A stretch of 64,000 nt of DNA from Planomonospora sp. ID82291 (GCF_015711645.1 NZ_JABTEX010000004.1:496001-560000), one strand, 5' to 3'; numbered from the stretch's first letter, positions 42,003 to 50,717 are shown. Numbers and translations are program-made. The notes: generated by a model not told the origin, from the sequence alone.

Positions 42003-42572
42003 TCAGGCGGCGGGAAGCGGAGGACCGCGCCGGCTGACGGTGTGGCGGAGGAGGCCCCGGCCGGGGACGGGCGGCGGCGCGGGGAGCGGGGCGGACGGCG
42101 GGACGCGGAAGGACACGGCCGCCGCGAGCGGCCGGAACGCCGACCCCAGGCGGTGGGCGGCCGCGCGCAGCAGCGTCCACAGGGCGGCCTCGCCGCGGGC
42201 CAGCCACCAGCCGGTGATCAGCGTGGCGGTCAGGTGGACCAGGAGCATGCCCAGGCTCTCGCCCAGCCCTCGGTCGTGGAGGTGCCCTGCGGGGGAGGGC
42301 GCGACGGTGCCGCCGCCCAGGGTGAACAGTTCGTGCAGGCCCAGCTGCGTCCCGATGAGCACCGCGGTGACCGTGCCGCCGGACCGCTCGCGTCCGGCGA
42401 GCGAGGCGGACAGGACCGCCACCGCCACCGCTCCCGCGGCCAGCGCCCGCGGCTGCGGTCCCGTCCCGCCCGCGGCGGCGTGGCCGAGGGCGGCGAGCGT
42501 CACGCAGACGGCGGAGAAGACGGCCGCGCGCAGGAGCCGGAGCGGGAGGAGGGCGAGCATGACGCGAGCCAT
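42003..42572 (-). CDS. small copper-linked membrane protein, copy 2
   Basis: A 189-residue membrane protein with about four to five helices. It shares layout and key segments with the protein at 15951-16535: an Arg-Ala start helix (LLRAAVFSAVCVTL versus LARAAVLTAVCLGL), a central His-bearing loop (AGHLHDRGL versus AGHVHSGLV), MLLVHLTA, and WLARGEAALWTLLRAAAHRL. It ends with an Arg/Pro tail carrying SRRGPP in both copies. It directly precedes the YcnI gene. No function is established; a shared copper-related job is inferred. ATG at 42572 or 42560. Confidence 0.7.
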   Translation of the reverse strand: MARVMLALLPLRLLRAAVFSAVCVTLAALGHAAAGGTGPQPRALAAGAVAVAVLSASLAGRERSGGTVTAVLIGTQLGLHELFTLGGGTVAPSPAGHLHDRGLGESLGMLLVHLTATLITGWWLARGEAALWTLLRAAAHRLGSAFRPLAAAVSFRVPPSAPLPAPPPVPGRGLLRHTVSRRGPPLPAA

Positions 42573-42592
42573 GCTCTCACGGCGGCGGCGGT

Positions 42593-42683
42593 GCATCGAG
42601 TCCGATCCGGCCCGGCATCGAATCCGGACGCGGTTCGGCATCGAATCCGGACGCGGCCCGGCACCGGGTGCGGACGCGGCCCG
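42593..42683. repeat. 22-23-bp tandem repeat (4 copies)
   Basis: Four units beginning GCATCGAATCCGGACGCGG lie head to tail; the middle two differ only near the end, the outer two are diverged. There are no spacers, so this is not a CRISPR array. It sits between divergent genes. Confidence 0.88.
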
Positions 42684-42785
42684 CATCGGGGCCGATGAAC
42701 CGAAAGCGTGCGATCCCTGCCGCTTTATGGCTTTTGTGGCTATGGTTGCCGCGACCGGAACATGTCGAGGCCGAGGTGGTGGGGG

Positions 42786-43280
42786 ATGAGGCACGTCTTC
42801 GGACTGCTCATCGGACTGGTGGTGACGGCGGTCCTCCTGCTCGGCGCGGGATGGGCCGCCGCGGAGATGGGCCTCGCCCTCCAGCCCGCCCAGGGCGTCG
42901 CCCCGCCCGTCGCAGGCACCGGGCAGAACTGGGCCGCGCCGGCCGCGATGGCGGGGATCGGCCTCCTGCTCGGCCTGGTGGTCGTCGGCAGGGTCTCCCC
43001 GGTGGCCTCCTTCATCCCGTCGCTGGTCCTGCTCTCCTGGACCGTGGTCTACGTCCTGGACGCCGGCCGCGGCCTGGGGTTCCTGCCCGTCAACCCGACC
43101 TTCCACGAGGCGTTGCTCCAAGCGGGCCGGGGCATGCGCATCCTGCTCACCACCGGCGTGTACGCGCTCGTCGGCGTCGCCCTGTTCCTTCCCGTCCTGC
43201 TGCCCTCCCGCTGGGCCGGAAGCGGCGGGGACGAGGACGACGACGAGTACGAGGAGTCGAACGGCCGGTCCTCCTACTGA
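42786..43280 (+). CDS. hypothetical membrane protein
   Basis: A 164-residue protein with four predicted helices (FGLLIGLVVTAVLLLGAGW, then AAPAAMAGIGLLLGLVVV, a third near FIPSLVLLSWTVVYVL and a fourth near VYALVGVALFLPVLL). It ends in an acidic cytoplasmic tail (GDEDDDEYEESNGRSSY). I do not recognise a family with known function. The ATG at 42786 is chosen because it follows a G-rich run and begins the hydrophobic segment; one at 42762 is possible. Its divergent neighbour is the copper-linked membrane protein. Confidence 0.7.
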   Translation: MRHVFGLLIGLVVTAVLLLGAGWAAAEMGLALQPAQGVAPPVAGTGQNWAAPAAMAGIGLLLGLVVVGRVSPVASFIPSLVLLSWTVVYVLDAGRGLGFLPVNPTFHEALLQAGRGMRILLTTGVYALVGVALFLPVLLPSRWAGSGGDEDDDEYEESNGRSSY

Positions 43281-43335
43281 TACTGACGGGCGGCGTGCCC
43301 AGCCGGGGCGTCCGGACCGCTGACGGGCGGCGTGC

Positions 43336-44532
43336 TCAGCCGGGGCGTCCGGCAGCCCACGCGCTGAGGCCCTCCTCGGTGAGGACGCCGTCGAGCGCGG
43401 TGACCGCGGCCCCGTGCAGCGCGCCGTCCCCGCCGAGCACGGCGGCCACCACGGGTGGCGGATCGGGTCGGCGGAACCGCATCAGCCCGTCGGTCAGGGC
43501 CGCGCCGAACTCCGGAGCGGCCGCGGCGCGCAACGGCTCGGCGAAGCCGCCGAGCGTGACGACGTCGGGGTCGAAGGCGTTGACCAGCCCGGCGAGGCCG
43601 CGTCCGAACGCGCTCGCGGCGCGGCCCACCGCGGCCCGGACCGGCGCGTCCCGCACCGCCCTGCCCAGGGCCGCCTGCGCGTAGCTGCGCGGATCGCGGG
43701 GCGGCGGCTCTCCGAGGTGGCGGGCGATGGCGCGCCCGTCGACGGCGAGGTCCCAGCACCCCGTCGCGCCGCACGGGCAGCGCAGCGCGGGGTCGCCGAA
43801 CGGCAGGTGGCCGAACTCCCCGCCGGCGCCGGTCGCGCCCAGGACGGGACGGCCGTCCACGACCAGGGTGCCCCCCACCCCGACCTCGATCGTGACGTGC
43901 AGCGCGGTGCCGGCCCCCGCGGCGGCGCCGTAGCGGGCCTCGGCGGCGCCGGCGAGCGTCGCGTCGTTGCCGATGAACAGCGGCAGGCGCGGATCGGGCA
44001 CCAGCCCGGACAGGTCCACCGCGTCCCAGCCCAGCGCGGCGGACTGCACGACCGCGCCGTGCCGGACCGTCGCGGCGACGGCCGCCGACACGGCCCGGAC
44101 GCGGTCGCCGTGCCGTTCGCAGGCGCGCCGCACCGCTTCCGCGATCACGCCGATCACCCGGCCGGGCTCGCGGTCGGCGTGCGCGCCCGCTTCGGCGACG
44201 TGCGGTCTGCCGTCGAGCGCCGCGACCGCGATCCGCCAGTCCTCCTGCCGGATGTCGGCCGCGATGACGACCGGGCCCTCCGGATGCGGGTGCAGCACCG
44301 TCGTCGGCCGTCCCCGCCCGGCGGAGGCGGCCGAGGTCTCGGCGAGCAGCGCCAGCTCGCGCAGGCGCGCGGTGATCTCGGTGGCCGAACCGGTGGTCAG
44401 CCCGAGCCGCTGGGCGACGCCCGCCCGGGTGACGCCCGGCTCCCGGCGCATCTCCTCCAGTACGGCCAGCGCGCCGCGCCACCGGGCGTCCCGGGCGCGG
44501 ACGGAGGACGGACGACCCGAAGGGCTTGTCAT
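43336..44532 (-). CDS. ROK family transcriptional repressor
   Basis: A 398-residue ROK protein. An N-terminal winged helix (MRREPGVTRAGVAQRLGLTT at about 25-45) is fused to a sugar-kinase-like domain. Kinase marks are HVTIEVGVGGTLVVDG and GEFGHLPFG; the structural zinc site is CPCGATGCWD. Such proteins repress sugar transport or catabolism genes and are released by a sugar or sugar phosphate. It diverges from the MFS gene 53 bp away, its likely target. AAGGAGG lies 10 bp before the ATG at 44532. Confidence 0.87.
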   Translation of the reverse strand: MTSPSGRPSSVRARDARWRGALAVLEEMRREPGVTRAGVAQRLGLTTGSATEITARLRELALLAETSAASAGRGRPTTVLHPHPEGPVVIAADIRQEDWRIAVAALDGRPHVAEAGAHADREPGRVIGVIAEAVRRACERHGDRVRAVSAAVAATVRHGAVVQSAALGWDAVDLSGLVPDPRLPLFIGNDATLAGAAEARYGAAAGAGTALHVTIEVGVGGTLVVDGRPVLGATGAGGEFGHLPFGDPALRCPCGATGCWDLAVDGRAIARHLGEPPPRDPRSYAQAALGRAVRDAPVRAAVGRAASAFGRGLAGLVNAFDPDVVTLGGFAEPLRAAAAPEFGAALTDGLMRFRRPDPPPVVAAVLGGDGALHGAAVTALDGVLTEEGLSAWAAGRPG

Positions 44533-44585
44533 GGACGCCACCGCCTCCTTATCCTCGACCAACGAGTTTATTAGAGGGGGACGCT

Positions 44586-46073
44586 GTGCGACGGCTGGGC
44601 CGAACGACCGAAGCGGTGCTCCTGGGCATGGACGGCACTCTCCTCGACTCCGGGGCGTCTGTCGAACGCACCCGGCCCGCGCGGGCGGGGGAGCACGGGA
44701 CGTGGTGGACGGAGGATCCCGGAACGTCCGGGACGCGACGGGCGGGAGGTGCCGGAACGTCCGGGACGCGGCAGGAGGAGCCCGCCGCCGCGCGCGAGGG
44801 GGCTTCAGCGCGGGACGGCGCCGCACAGGAGCGGCGGGTCGTCCGGCAGGTCGGGTTCGCGCAGGCGGCGCTCGGATTCACCGTCAACAGCCTCGGCGCG
44901 TGCCTGGTGCTGCTCGCCCGCGACCTCGGCGCCCACCCCGGTGAACTGGCCTGGCTCTCGTCGTCCTTCGGCGCCGGTCTGCTGGCCGTCGGCGCCGCGG
45001 GACCGCTGATGCTGCGGCCGGGCCCCCGTCCGGTGCTGCTGTCGGCCGCCCTGGTCGCCGCCGCCGGCGCGGCGCTGCTCGCCGTCGCGCCCGTCGCGGC
45101 GGCCGCCGCGGCCGGCGCGCTCCTGCTGGGGCTCGGGGCGGCCGGGCTCGTCCTGGTGACCCCGGCCCTGCTGCACGGCCCGGACGCCGCCGCCCGCCTC
45201 GCCCGCGCCAACGCGGCGGCGAGCGTCAGCGCGCTGCTCGGCCCGCCCGCCATCGGCGCGCTCGACGCCGCCGGTGCGAACGGCCGGCTGGTCCTCCTGC
45301 TGGCCGTCCCGCCGCTGCTGTTCCTGGCGGCCGACGCCCGGGCCCGCCCGGCCGCGGCCTCCGGTGTCCGGGACCGGCGCCCGCCCGCCGCCCCGCGGAG
45401 CCTCCGGCCGGGTGCGGACGCCGCCGGAGCACGCGGTCCCTCCCCGGCGGCGCGGCGGGGCGGTGACGCCTCCGGCCCGCCCGCGGGGTGGCGGACGGCC
45501 GGGACGTGGGCCGCCATCGTGGTGGCGGTGTCCATGGAGTTCTGCTTCACGATCTGGGCCACGGCCCGGCTGCAGGAGACCGGGCTGACCACGGCCGCGG
45601 CCGCCGCGACGGCCACCGCGTTCCTGGCCGGGATGGCGGCCGGCCGTCTGGTGGCGCCGCGCCTGCTCGCGCGGGAGGTCCCGGTCGTCCCGCTGGGATG
45701 CGGGCTCGCGGCGGCCGGGACCCTGCTCGTCGCGGTGACCGGCGCGCCCGCACCGGTCACCGCCGGACTCCTCGTGGCCGGACTGGGGATCGCGCCGTTC
45801 TACCCGGTGACGCTCGCCCGGCTGGTCCAGGTTCCGGGGCTCCCGGCGGCGCGGTCGGCGGCGTACGGCGCGCTCGCCTCCGGCACCGCGATCCTGGCGG
45901 CGCCCGCGGCGCTGGCCGCGCTCGGGGCCGCGCTCGACCTGCGGACGGCGTTCCTGGTCACGGTGCCGCCCCTGGCGGCGGTCCTGGCCGCCGCGTCATG
46001 GCCCCGCGGAGGCGCGCGCACGCGGCCGGGCCTTCACGGGGAGGCGGGCGCCTCCGGGGGCGGGCCGGTGTAG
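44586..46073 (+). CDS. MFS transporter fused to a HAD-phosphatase N-terminal remnant
   Basis: A 495-residue protein from GTG 44586. Residues about 88-480 are a typical 12-helix major facilitator transporter, starting at VGFAQAALGFTVNSLGACL. The first 40 residues instead resemble the start of a HAD-family sugar phosphatase: EAVLLGMDGTLLDSGASVER, where motif I should be DxDGT but the nucleophilic Asp is Gly. A linker with two GTSGTR repeats (19-bp DNA repeats at 44719-44737 and 44752-44770) joins the parts. The true translation start could be later, but no ATG or GTG with a good ribosome site is seen near the first helix. Overlaps the next gene tail-to-tail by 40 bp. Confidence 0.75.
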   Translation: MRRLGRTTEAVLLGMDGTLLDSGASVERTRPARAGEHGTWWTEDPGTSGTRRAGGAGTSGTRQEEPAAAREGASARDGAAQERRVVRQVGFAQAALGFTVNSLGACLVLLARDLGAHPGELAWLSSSFGAGLLAVGAAGPLMLRPGPRPVLLSAALVAAAGAALLAVAPVAAAAAAGALLLGLGAAGLVLVTPALLHGPDAAARLARANAAASVSALLGPPAIGALDAAGANGRLVLLLAVPPLLFLAADARARPAAASGVRDRRPPAAPRSLRPGADAAGARGPSPAARRGGDASGPPAGWRTAGTWAAIVVAVSMEFCFTIWATARLQETGLTTAAAAATATAFLAGMAAGRLVAPRLLAREVPVVPLGCGLAAAGTLLVAVTGAPAPVTAGLLVAGLGIAPFYPVTLARLVQVPGLPAARSAAYGALASGTAILAAPAALAALGAALDLRTAFLVTVPPLAAVLAAASWPRGGARTRPGLHGEAGASGGGPV

Positions 46074-46810
46074 AGGCGGGCGACGACCTCCTCCAGGGAC
46101 TCCCCGTCCGGAGCCGTGGCGCGCAGGTCGTCGAGGGTGCCGTCGAAGCCGAGGCGGCCGTGGTCGATGAGCATGACGCGGCGGCAGAGCTTCTCGATGT
46201 CGCCCAGGTCGTGGGTGGTGAGCAGGACGGTGGTGCCGCGCTCGGCGTTGAGGCGGCGCAGGAAGTCGCGCATGGCGACCTTGCTCACCACGTCGAGGCC
46301 GATCGTCGGCTCGTCCAGGACCAGGACGGCCGGGTCGTGCAGGAGGGCGGCGGTGACGTCGCCGCGCATGCGCTGGCCGAGGCTGAGCTGGCGGACCGGG
46401 GTGTCCATGAACGCCCCGAGGTCGAGCAGGTCCGCCAGCTCGTCCAGCCGCCGCCGGAAATCCATTCGATCTACTTTGTAAAGATGCCGGATCAGCTGGA
46501 AGCTGTCCTTCAGCGGCAGGTCCCACCACAGGGTCGTGCGCTGCCCGAAGACCACCCCGATCCTGCGGGCGAGCGCCGTACGGCGGCGCGTGGGGTCGAG
46601 CCCGGCCACCCGCAGGCGGCCCGAGGTGGGGGCCAGGATGCCGGTGAGCATCTTGATGGTGGTGGACTTGCCCGCGCCGTTGGGGCCGAGGTAGCCGACG
46701 AACTCCCCGGCCCCGACCGTGAACGACAGGTCCCGCACGGCGTGCACGGTCCGCCGGGCGCTGCCCCGGCCGACGGTGAAGGAACGCCCGGCCCGGTCGA
46801 CTTCGATCAT
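46034..46810 (-). CDS. ABC-2 exporter ATP-binding protein
   Basis: A 258-residue ATPase. Walker A is GPNGAGKSTT, the Q-loop region reads VFGQRTTLWWDLPLKDSF, the signature is LSLGQRMRG, and Walker B is VLVLDEPTIGLD followed by TTHDLGD. The TLWWDLP segment is typical of ATPases that serve the two-permease ABC2_membrane_6 (DUF990) exporters. It is the third gene of the operon, starting 4 bp after the second permease. The cargo is unknown. Confidence 0.9.
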   Translation of the reverse strand: MIEVDRAGRSFTVGRGSARRTVHAVRDLSFTVGAGEFVGYLGPNGAGKSTTIKMLTGILAPTSGRLRVAGLDPTRRRTALARRIGVVFGQRTTLWWDLPLKDSFQLIRHLYKVDRMDFRRRLDELADLLDLGAFMDTPVRQLSLGQRMRGDVTAALLHDPAVLVLDEPTIGLDVVSKVAMRDFLRRLNAERGTTVLLTTHDLGDIEKLCRRVMLIDHGRLGFDGTLDDLRATAPDGESLEEVVARLYTGPPPEAPASP

Positions 46811-46814
46811 CTGG

Positions 46815-47660
46815 TCAACTCCCGGTGGAACGGTAGCGGCGGATGCCCGCCCGCCAGGCCAGCGCGGCGGCCAGGGCGAGCAGCAGGGCGGCGAGCGGCG
46901 CGGCGAAGCGCAGTCCGTACGGCAGGCCGAGGGGGTCGGGCCGGTCCAGCACGTACAGGGCCGGCTGCCAGTTGACGAACGCCAGCGGGACGATGAACGT
47001 CACCCCCTTGACGAGCTGCTCGCCGTAGACGCTGAAGGGGTACTGGGTCAGCGAGCTGCCGCCGTAGGTGAAGGCGTTGGCCACCTCGGGGGCGTCGGTG
47101 AGCAGGAACTGCAGGGCCCCGCCGAGCGTGAAGATCGCAGCGAAGATGACGACCCCGCAGGCGATCATCAGCGGGACCGCCCACGCCCGCTCCCACGGCA
47201 GGTCGAGCCGGGGCAGGGCGATGCCGAGCACCACCGCGGACTGGGCGAGCCGCCCGAAGCGGTGCACGCTGAAGCGGTCGGTGGCCGTCTGGACGAACGC
47301 GGAGGCCGGGCGGATCAGCATGGTGTCGAAGCTCCCGCTGCGGATGTGGTGGCTGAGCCGGTCGACGTTGCCGAAGAGCATGTCGGCCAGGGCGAAGGAC
47401 ATGCCTGCGGTGCCGTACAGGAACATGACCTCGGCCAGGCCGAACCCGCCGAGTGAATCGGTGTGCCGGAAGATGATCCAGATGGCCGCGACGTCCAGGG
47501 CGTTGACGGCGAACGAGCCGAGGACCATCATCACCAGCGAGACGGGGTACTGCGCGGAGGCGCGCAGCCAGGTCCACGCGAGCAGCAGGTAGGTCCTAAC
47601 CACGGGCGGCTCCGCCCGGGGCGCCCGCGGTGCGGCCGGGCCGCGGCCGTCTCGGGTCAT
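46815..47660 (-). CDS. ABC-2 exporter permease, second subunit (DUF990 family)
   Basis: A 281-residue permease with about six helices. Marks of the family are LRASAQYPVSLVMMVLGSFA, WIIFRHTDSLGGFGLAEVMFL, and the IRSGSFDTMLIRPAS cytoplasmic motif. The ATG at 47660 overlaps the stop of the first permease by 4 bp (ATGA). The first 20 residues are an Arg/Pro/Ala extension before the conserved start RTYLLLAW. Confidence 0.87.
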   Translation of the reverse strand: MTRDGRGPAAPRAPRAEPPVVRTYLLLAWTWLRASAQYPVSLVMMVLGSFAVNALDVAAIWIIFRHTDSLGGFGLAEVMFLYGTAGMSFALADMLFGNVDRLSHHIRSGSFDTMLIRPASAFVQTATDRFSVHRFGRLAQSAVVLGIALPRLDLPWERAWAVPLMIACGVVIFAAIFTLGGALQFLLTDAPEVANAFTYGGSSLTQYPFSVYGEQLVKGVTFIVPLAFVNWQPALYVLDRPDPLGLPYGLRFAAPLAALLLALAAALAWRAGIRRYRSTGS

Positions 47661-48439
47661 CCACCCTGGACCACCACCTTGCGCCGGGCGGCCCGGGTGA
47701 CCAGGGCGCCCAGCGCGAGCAGCGCCGCCGCCCACCCGGCCTGGAAGGCGAGCGCCTCCAGGGCGTCCCGCTTGCCGAGGTAGACGTCGGCCGGGAGCTG
47801 GACCATGGCGGCCCAGGGCAGGGACCGGGCCAGGGCGCCGAACCAGCCGGGGAACAGGTTCAGGGGCAGGATCATGCCGCTGAGGAAGAGCGTCAGCACC
47901 AGCGAGAGCGACTGCACGCCCTGGTCGTCGACGATCCAGCAGCACGACAGCGCCGTCAGGTAGCGCAGCGCGAAGCCGATCAGCACCCCCAGGACGAAGG
48001 AGGCGGCGAAGGCGGCCCAGGTCGCCGGATCGGTCGGCACGACGATGCCGAAGAGGGCGGCGCCGAGGAGGGTGGGCGGCAGGCTGCGCAGCAGGAACAG
48101 GTAGGCGGCGCGGCCCAGGTCGTCGGCCAGGCTCCACAGCTGCAGGGAGGCCGGGCGCAGCAGGTCGACGGCGACGTCCCCGCTGCGCACGCGCCCGGCG
48201 AGCTGCAGCCCGCCGCCGAAGACCTGCATGGGGCCGATGAAGGCCTGGCTGAGGAAGCAGAAGGTGACGGCGTCCGTCACGTCGTATCCGGCGAGGCCGG
48301 GGCGGGCCTGCCAGAGGGCGATCAGGACGTAGGCGCGGAGGACGCCGAAGACGCTGTTGGTGAAGGCCCCGGCGAGGGCGGCGGCGCGGTAGGCGGAGTG
48401 ACGGCGGAAGCCGTAGGCGGCGATGCGCGCGTAGAGCAG
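47657..48439 (-). CDS. ABC-2 exporter permease, first subunit (probable CTG start)
   Basis: A 260-residue permease, the first gene of the exporter operon. Conserved family segments include FRRHSAYRAAALAGAFTNSV and GPMQVFGGGLQLAGRVRSGD, then LLRPASLQLWSLADDLGRAA. The only ATG/GTG in frame is at 48280, but that would remove the first helix and 53 conserved residues. A CTG at 48439 has GGAGG exactly 8 bp upstream and gives the family-like N-terminus LLYARIAAYGF, so I annotate a CTG start. The frame closes upstream at about 48491. Confidence 0.8.
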   Translation of the reverse strand: MLYARIAAYGFRRHSAYRAAALAGAFTNSVFGVLRAYVLIALWQARPGLAGYDVTDAVTFCFLSQAFIGPMQVFGGGLQLAGRVRSGDVAVDLLRPASLQLWSLADDLGRAAYLFLLRSLPPTLLGAALFGIVVPTDPATWAAFAASFVLGVLIGFALRYLTALSCCWIVDDQGVQSLSLVLTLFLSGMILPLNLFPGWFGALARSLPWAAMVQLPADVYLGKRDALEALAFQAGWAAALLALGALVTRAARRKVVVQGG

Positions 48440-48581
48440 GAAGACGTCCTCCAGGGAGGTTCCGGGTTCCGGTGCACTGGGGCGGCCGTGTCATTGTCCC
48501 CGTCGTACGGCGCCGCGGCAACGGGTTTTCGGCCCGGCGCCGGAGCCCGGCCGCACGTCGCGGCCGTCTACGCCCCCTGTG

Positions 48582-48640
48582 TTCCCTATCTTCCCTATCT
48601 TCCCTATGCCTCCGTCCGTGCCTCCGTCCGTGCCTCCGTG
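48582..48640. repeat. two short tandem repeats at the 3' end of the GlxA-type regulator gene
   Basis: TTCCCTATC is present three times (48582-48608, last base varied), followed by CCTCCGTCCGTG twice plus a partial copy (48609-48640). The second repeat encodes the regulator's C-terminal TEARTEARTEA tail; the first overlaps and follows its stop. Confidence 0.88.
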
Positions 48641-49587
48641 CTGGGGCGGGTGCGCGAGCGGAAGGTGCGGCGGTAGGCGTCCGGAGGCACGCCGACCGTG
48701 CGGCCGAAGTGCCGGCGCAGTGTCGTGGCGGTGCCCATGCCGGTGGCCGCCGCGATGGCGCCGACGCCGTCGTCGGTGGTCTCCAGCAGCTCCTGGGCAC
48801 GGCGGATCCGCTGGGTCAGCAGCCATCGCAGCGGGGTGGTGCCGGTCACCGACCTGAAGCGGCGGGCCAGATGGCGCGCGCTCATGTTCGCCTGGCGGGC
48901 CATGTCCTCCACGGTCAGCGGACGGTCCAGCCGCTCGATCACCCAGGGGAGCAGCCCGGCGAGCGGGTGGTCGTGCGGGGCGGGCACGGGGGCGGTGACG
49001 AACTGGGCCTGGCCGCCGTCCCGGTGCGGCGGCACGACCAGGCGGCGGGCGACCGCGTTGGCGATCGAGGAGCCGTGGTCGAGGCGGACCAGGTGCAGGC
49101 ACAGGTCCATGGCCGCGGCCTTGCCGGCGGAGGTGAGCACGCTGCCGCCGTCCACGTACAGGACGTCCGGGTTCACGTCCACCCCGGGGTAGCGGGCCGC
49201 CAGGTCACGGGTGTGCGCCCAGTGCGTGGTCGCGCGCCTTCCGTCCAGCAGGCCGGCGGCGGCCAGCACGAACGCGCCCGTGCAGAGAGAGGCCACGCGC
49301 GCGCCCGCCTCGTGTGCCGCGCGCACCGCGTCGACCAGCTCGGCGGGCGGGTCCGCCTCGACGTCGGCCCATCCTGGGACGATCACGGTGCGGGCGCGGG
49401 GGAGGTGGTCGAGGCCGCGGTCGGGTTCCAGCCGGAACCGTCCGACGCGCACGGCGCCCGGCCCGCAGACGGTGACGTCGTACCAGGGGACCGTCACGCC
49501 GGCCGGGGCGGAGGAGAAGACCTCGTACGCCAGGGACAGCTCGAAGTGCAGCATGCCGTCGGTGGCGGCCAGCGCGACGGTGTGCAT
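48604..49587 (-). CDS. GlxA family AraC-type transcriptional regulator
   Basis: A 327-residue regulator with an N-terminal DJ-1/PfpI-like domain and a C-terminal AraC double helix-turn-helix. The nucleophile-elbow-like cysteine is in ASLCTGAFVLAAAGLLDG. AraC marks are MARQANMSARHLARRF and RIRRAQELLETTDDGV. The ATG at 49587 (HTVALAATDG) is preferred; one at 49605 is close. It faces the enoyl-reductase-like gene 98 bp away and probably controls it. Confidence 0.88.
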   Translation of the reverse strand: MHTVALAATDGMLHFELSLAYEVFSSAPAGVTVPWYDVTVCGPGAVRVGRFRLEPDRGLDHLPRARTVIVPGWADVEADPPAELVDAVRAAHEAGARVASLCTGAFVLAAAGLLDGRRATTHWAHTRDLAARYPGVDVNPDVLYVDGGSVLTSAGKAAAMDLCLHLVRLDHGSSIANAVARRLVVPPHRDGGQAQFVTAPVPAPHDHPLAGLLPWVIERLDRPLTVEDMARQANMSARHLARRFRSVTGTTPLRWLLTQRIRRAQELLETTDDGVGAIAAATGMGTATTLRRHFGRTVGVPPDAYRRTFRSRTRPSTEARTEARTEA

Positions 49588-49685
49588 GTCGGAAATTGTA
49601 CGCATGATGGCGTTCCAGACGCTCACACTGGGATGCCCGCCCCCGCCAGGATGATCCCGGAGTCGTTCGAGCAGAGGGAGGGTCC

Positions 49686-50717
49686 ATGGGATCGGGGCAG
49701 GCAGTGGCGGTGTTCGGCGCATACGGGCACACCGGCCGGTTCGTGGTGGCGGAGCTGCGGGAGCGCGGGTTCGTCCCGGTGGCCTCCGGCCGCGACGCCG
49801 GCAGGCTGCAGGCGCTGGCGGCCTCAGAACCCGGGCTGGAGACCCGCACGGCGTCGGTCGACGACCCGGCCTCGCTCGACCGCGCGCTGGCCGGCGCGGC
49901 GGCCGTGATCAACTGTGCCGGACCGTTCGCGGTGACGGCCGCCCCGGTGATCGAGGCGGCGCTGCGCGCCGGGATCCCGTACGCGGACGTGGCGGCCGAG
50001 ATCGAGGCCAACGCCGACACCTTCACGCACTTCGCCGGCCGCGCCCGCGCCGCAGGAGCGGTGATCGTCCCCGCGATGGCCTTCTACGGCGGCCTCGGCG
50101 ACCTGCTGACCACCGCCGCCATGGGCGACTGGGACGCGGCCGACGAGGCGCACGTCGCCTACGGGCTGAGCGGCTGGCACCCCACCGCCGGGACGCGCGC
50201 CGCCGGAGCGGTCTCCCGGCGGCGGCGGGACGGGCGGCGCGTCGTGTACACGAACGGCCGGCTGGAGTACCGCCAGGACGACCCGCCGGTCCTGGAGTGG
50301 CCCTTCCCCGACCCGATCGGCCCTCGGGCCGTCATCGGGGAGTTCACGATGGCCGACGTCGTCACCGTTCCCAGCCACCTGTCCATCCCCGAAGTGCGCA
50401 CCTACATGACGGTCGCGGCCGCCAGGGACCTCGCGGCCCCGGACACGCCGGCGCCGGTCCCGGCCGACGAGCGCGGGCGGTCGGACCAGACCTTCCTCGT
50501 CGACGTCGTCGTGCGCTCCGGCGGCGGCGAGCGGCGCGCCACCGCGAGCGGCCGGGACATCTACGCCGTCACCGCCCCGCTGGTCGCGGAGGCGGTCGAG
50601 CGCATCCTCACCGGACGCACCACGACCGTCGGCGTCGCCTCCGCCGGCGCGATCTTCGACGCCTCCGACTTCCTCCGCGCGCTGTCCCCGCACATCTCCG
50701 TGGAACTGCGCTCCTAG
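49686..50717 (+). CDS. saccharopine dehydrogenase-like / enoyl reductase-like oxidoreductase
   Basis: A 343-residue NAD(P)-dependent protein of the saccharopine dehydrogenase-like superfamily, which includes mycobacterial trans-acting enoyl reductases. The nucleotide motif is AVFGAYGHTGRFVVAEL at the N-terminus, followed by AVINCAGPFAVTAAPVIEAA and YADVAAEIEA. The substrate is unknown. GAGGG precedes the ATG by 6 bp. It diverges from the GlxA-type regulator. Confidence 0.8.
   Translation: MGSGQAVAVFGAYGHTGRFVVAELRERGFVPVASGRDAGRLQALAASEPGLETRTASVDDPASLDRALAGAAAVINCAGPFAVTAAPVIEAALRAGIPYADVAAEIEANADTFTHFAGRARAAGAVIVPAMAFYGGLGDLLTTAAMGDWDAADEAHVAYGLSGWHPTAGTRAAGAVSRRRRDGRRVVYTNGRLEYRQDDPPVLEWPFPDPIGPRAVIGEFTMADVVTVPSHLSIPEVRTYMTVAAARDLAAPDTPAPVPADERGRSDQTFLVDVVVRSGGGERRATASGRDIYAVTAPLVAEAVERILTGRTTTVGVASAGAIFDASDFLRALSPHISVELRS

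Noticed and set aside
42593-42683. Possible CRISPR-like array
   Set aside because: The units are directly adjacent with no spacers and differ among themselves; no cas gene is present.
44533-44585. ROK operator in the ROK-MFS gap
   Set aside because: Only short CTCG/CGAG complementarity is seen around the AT-rich stretch; not enough to call a site.
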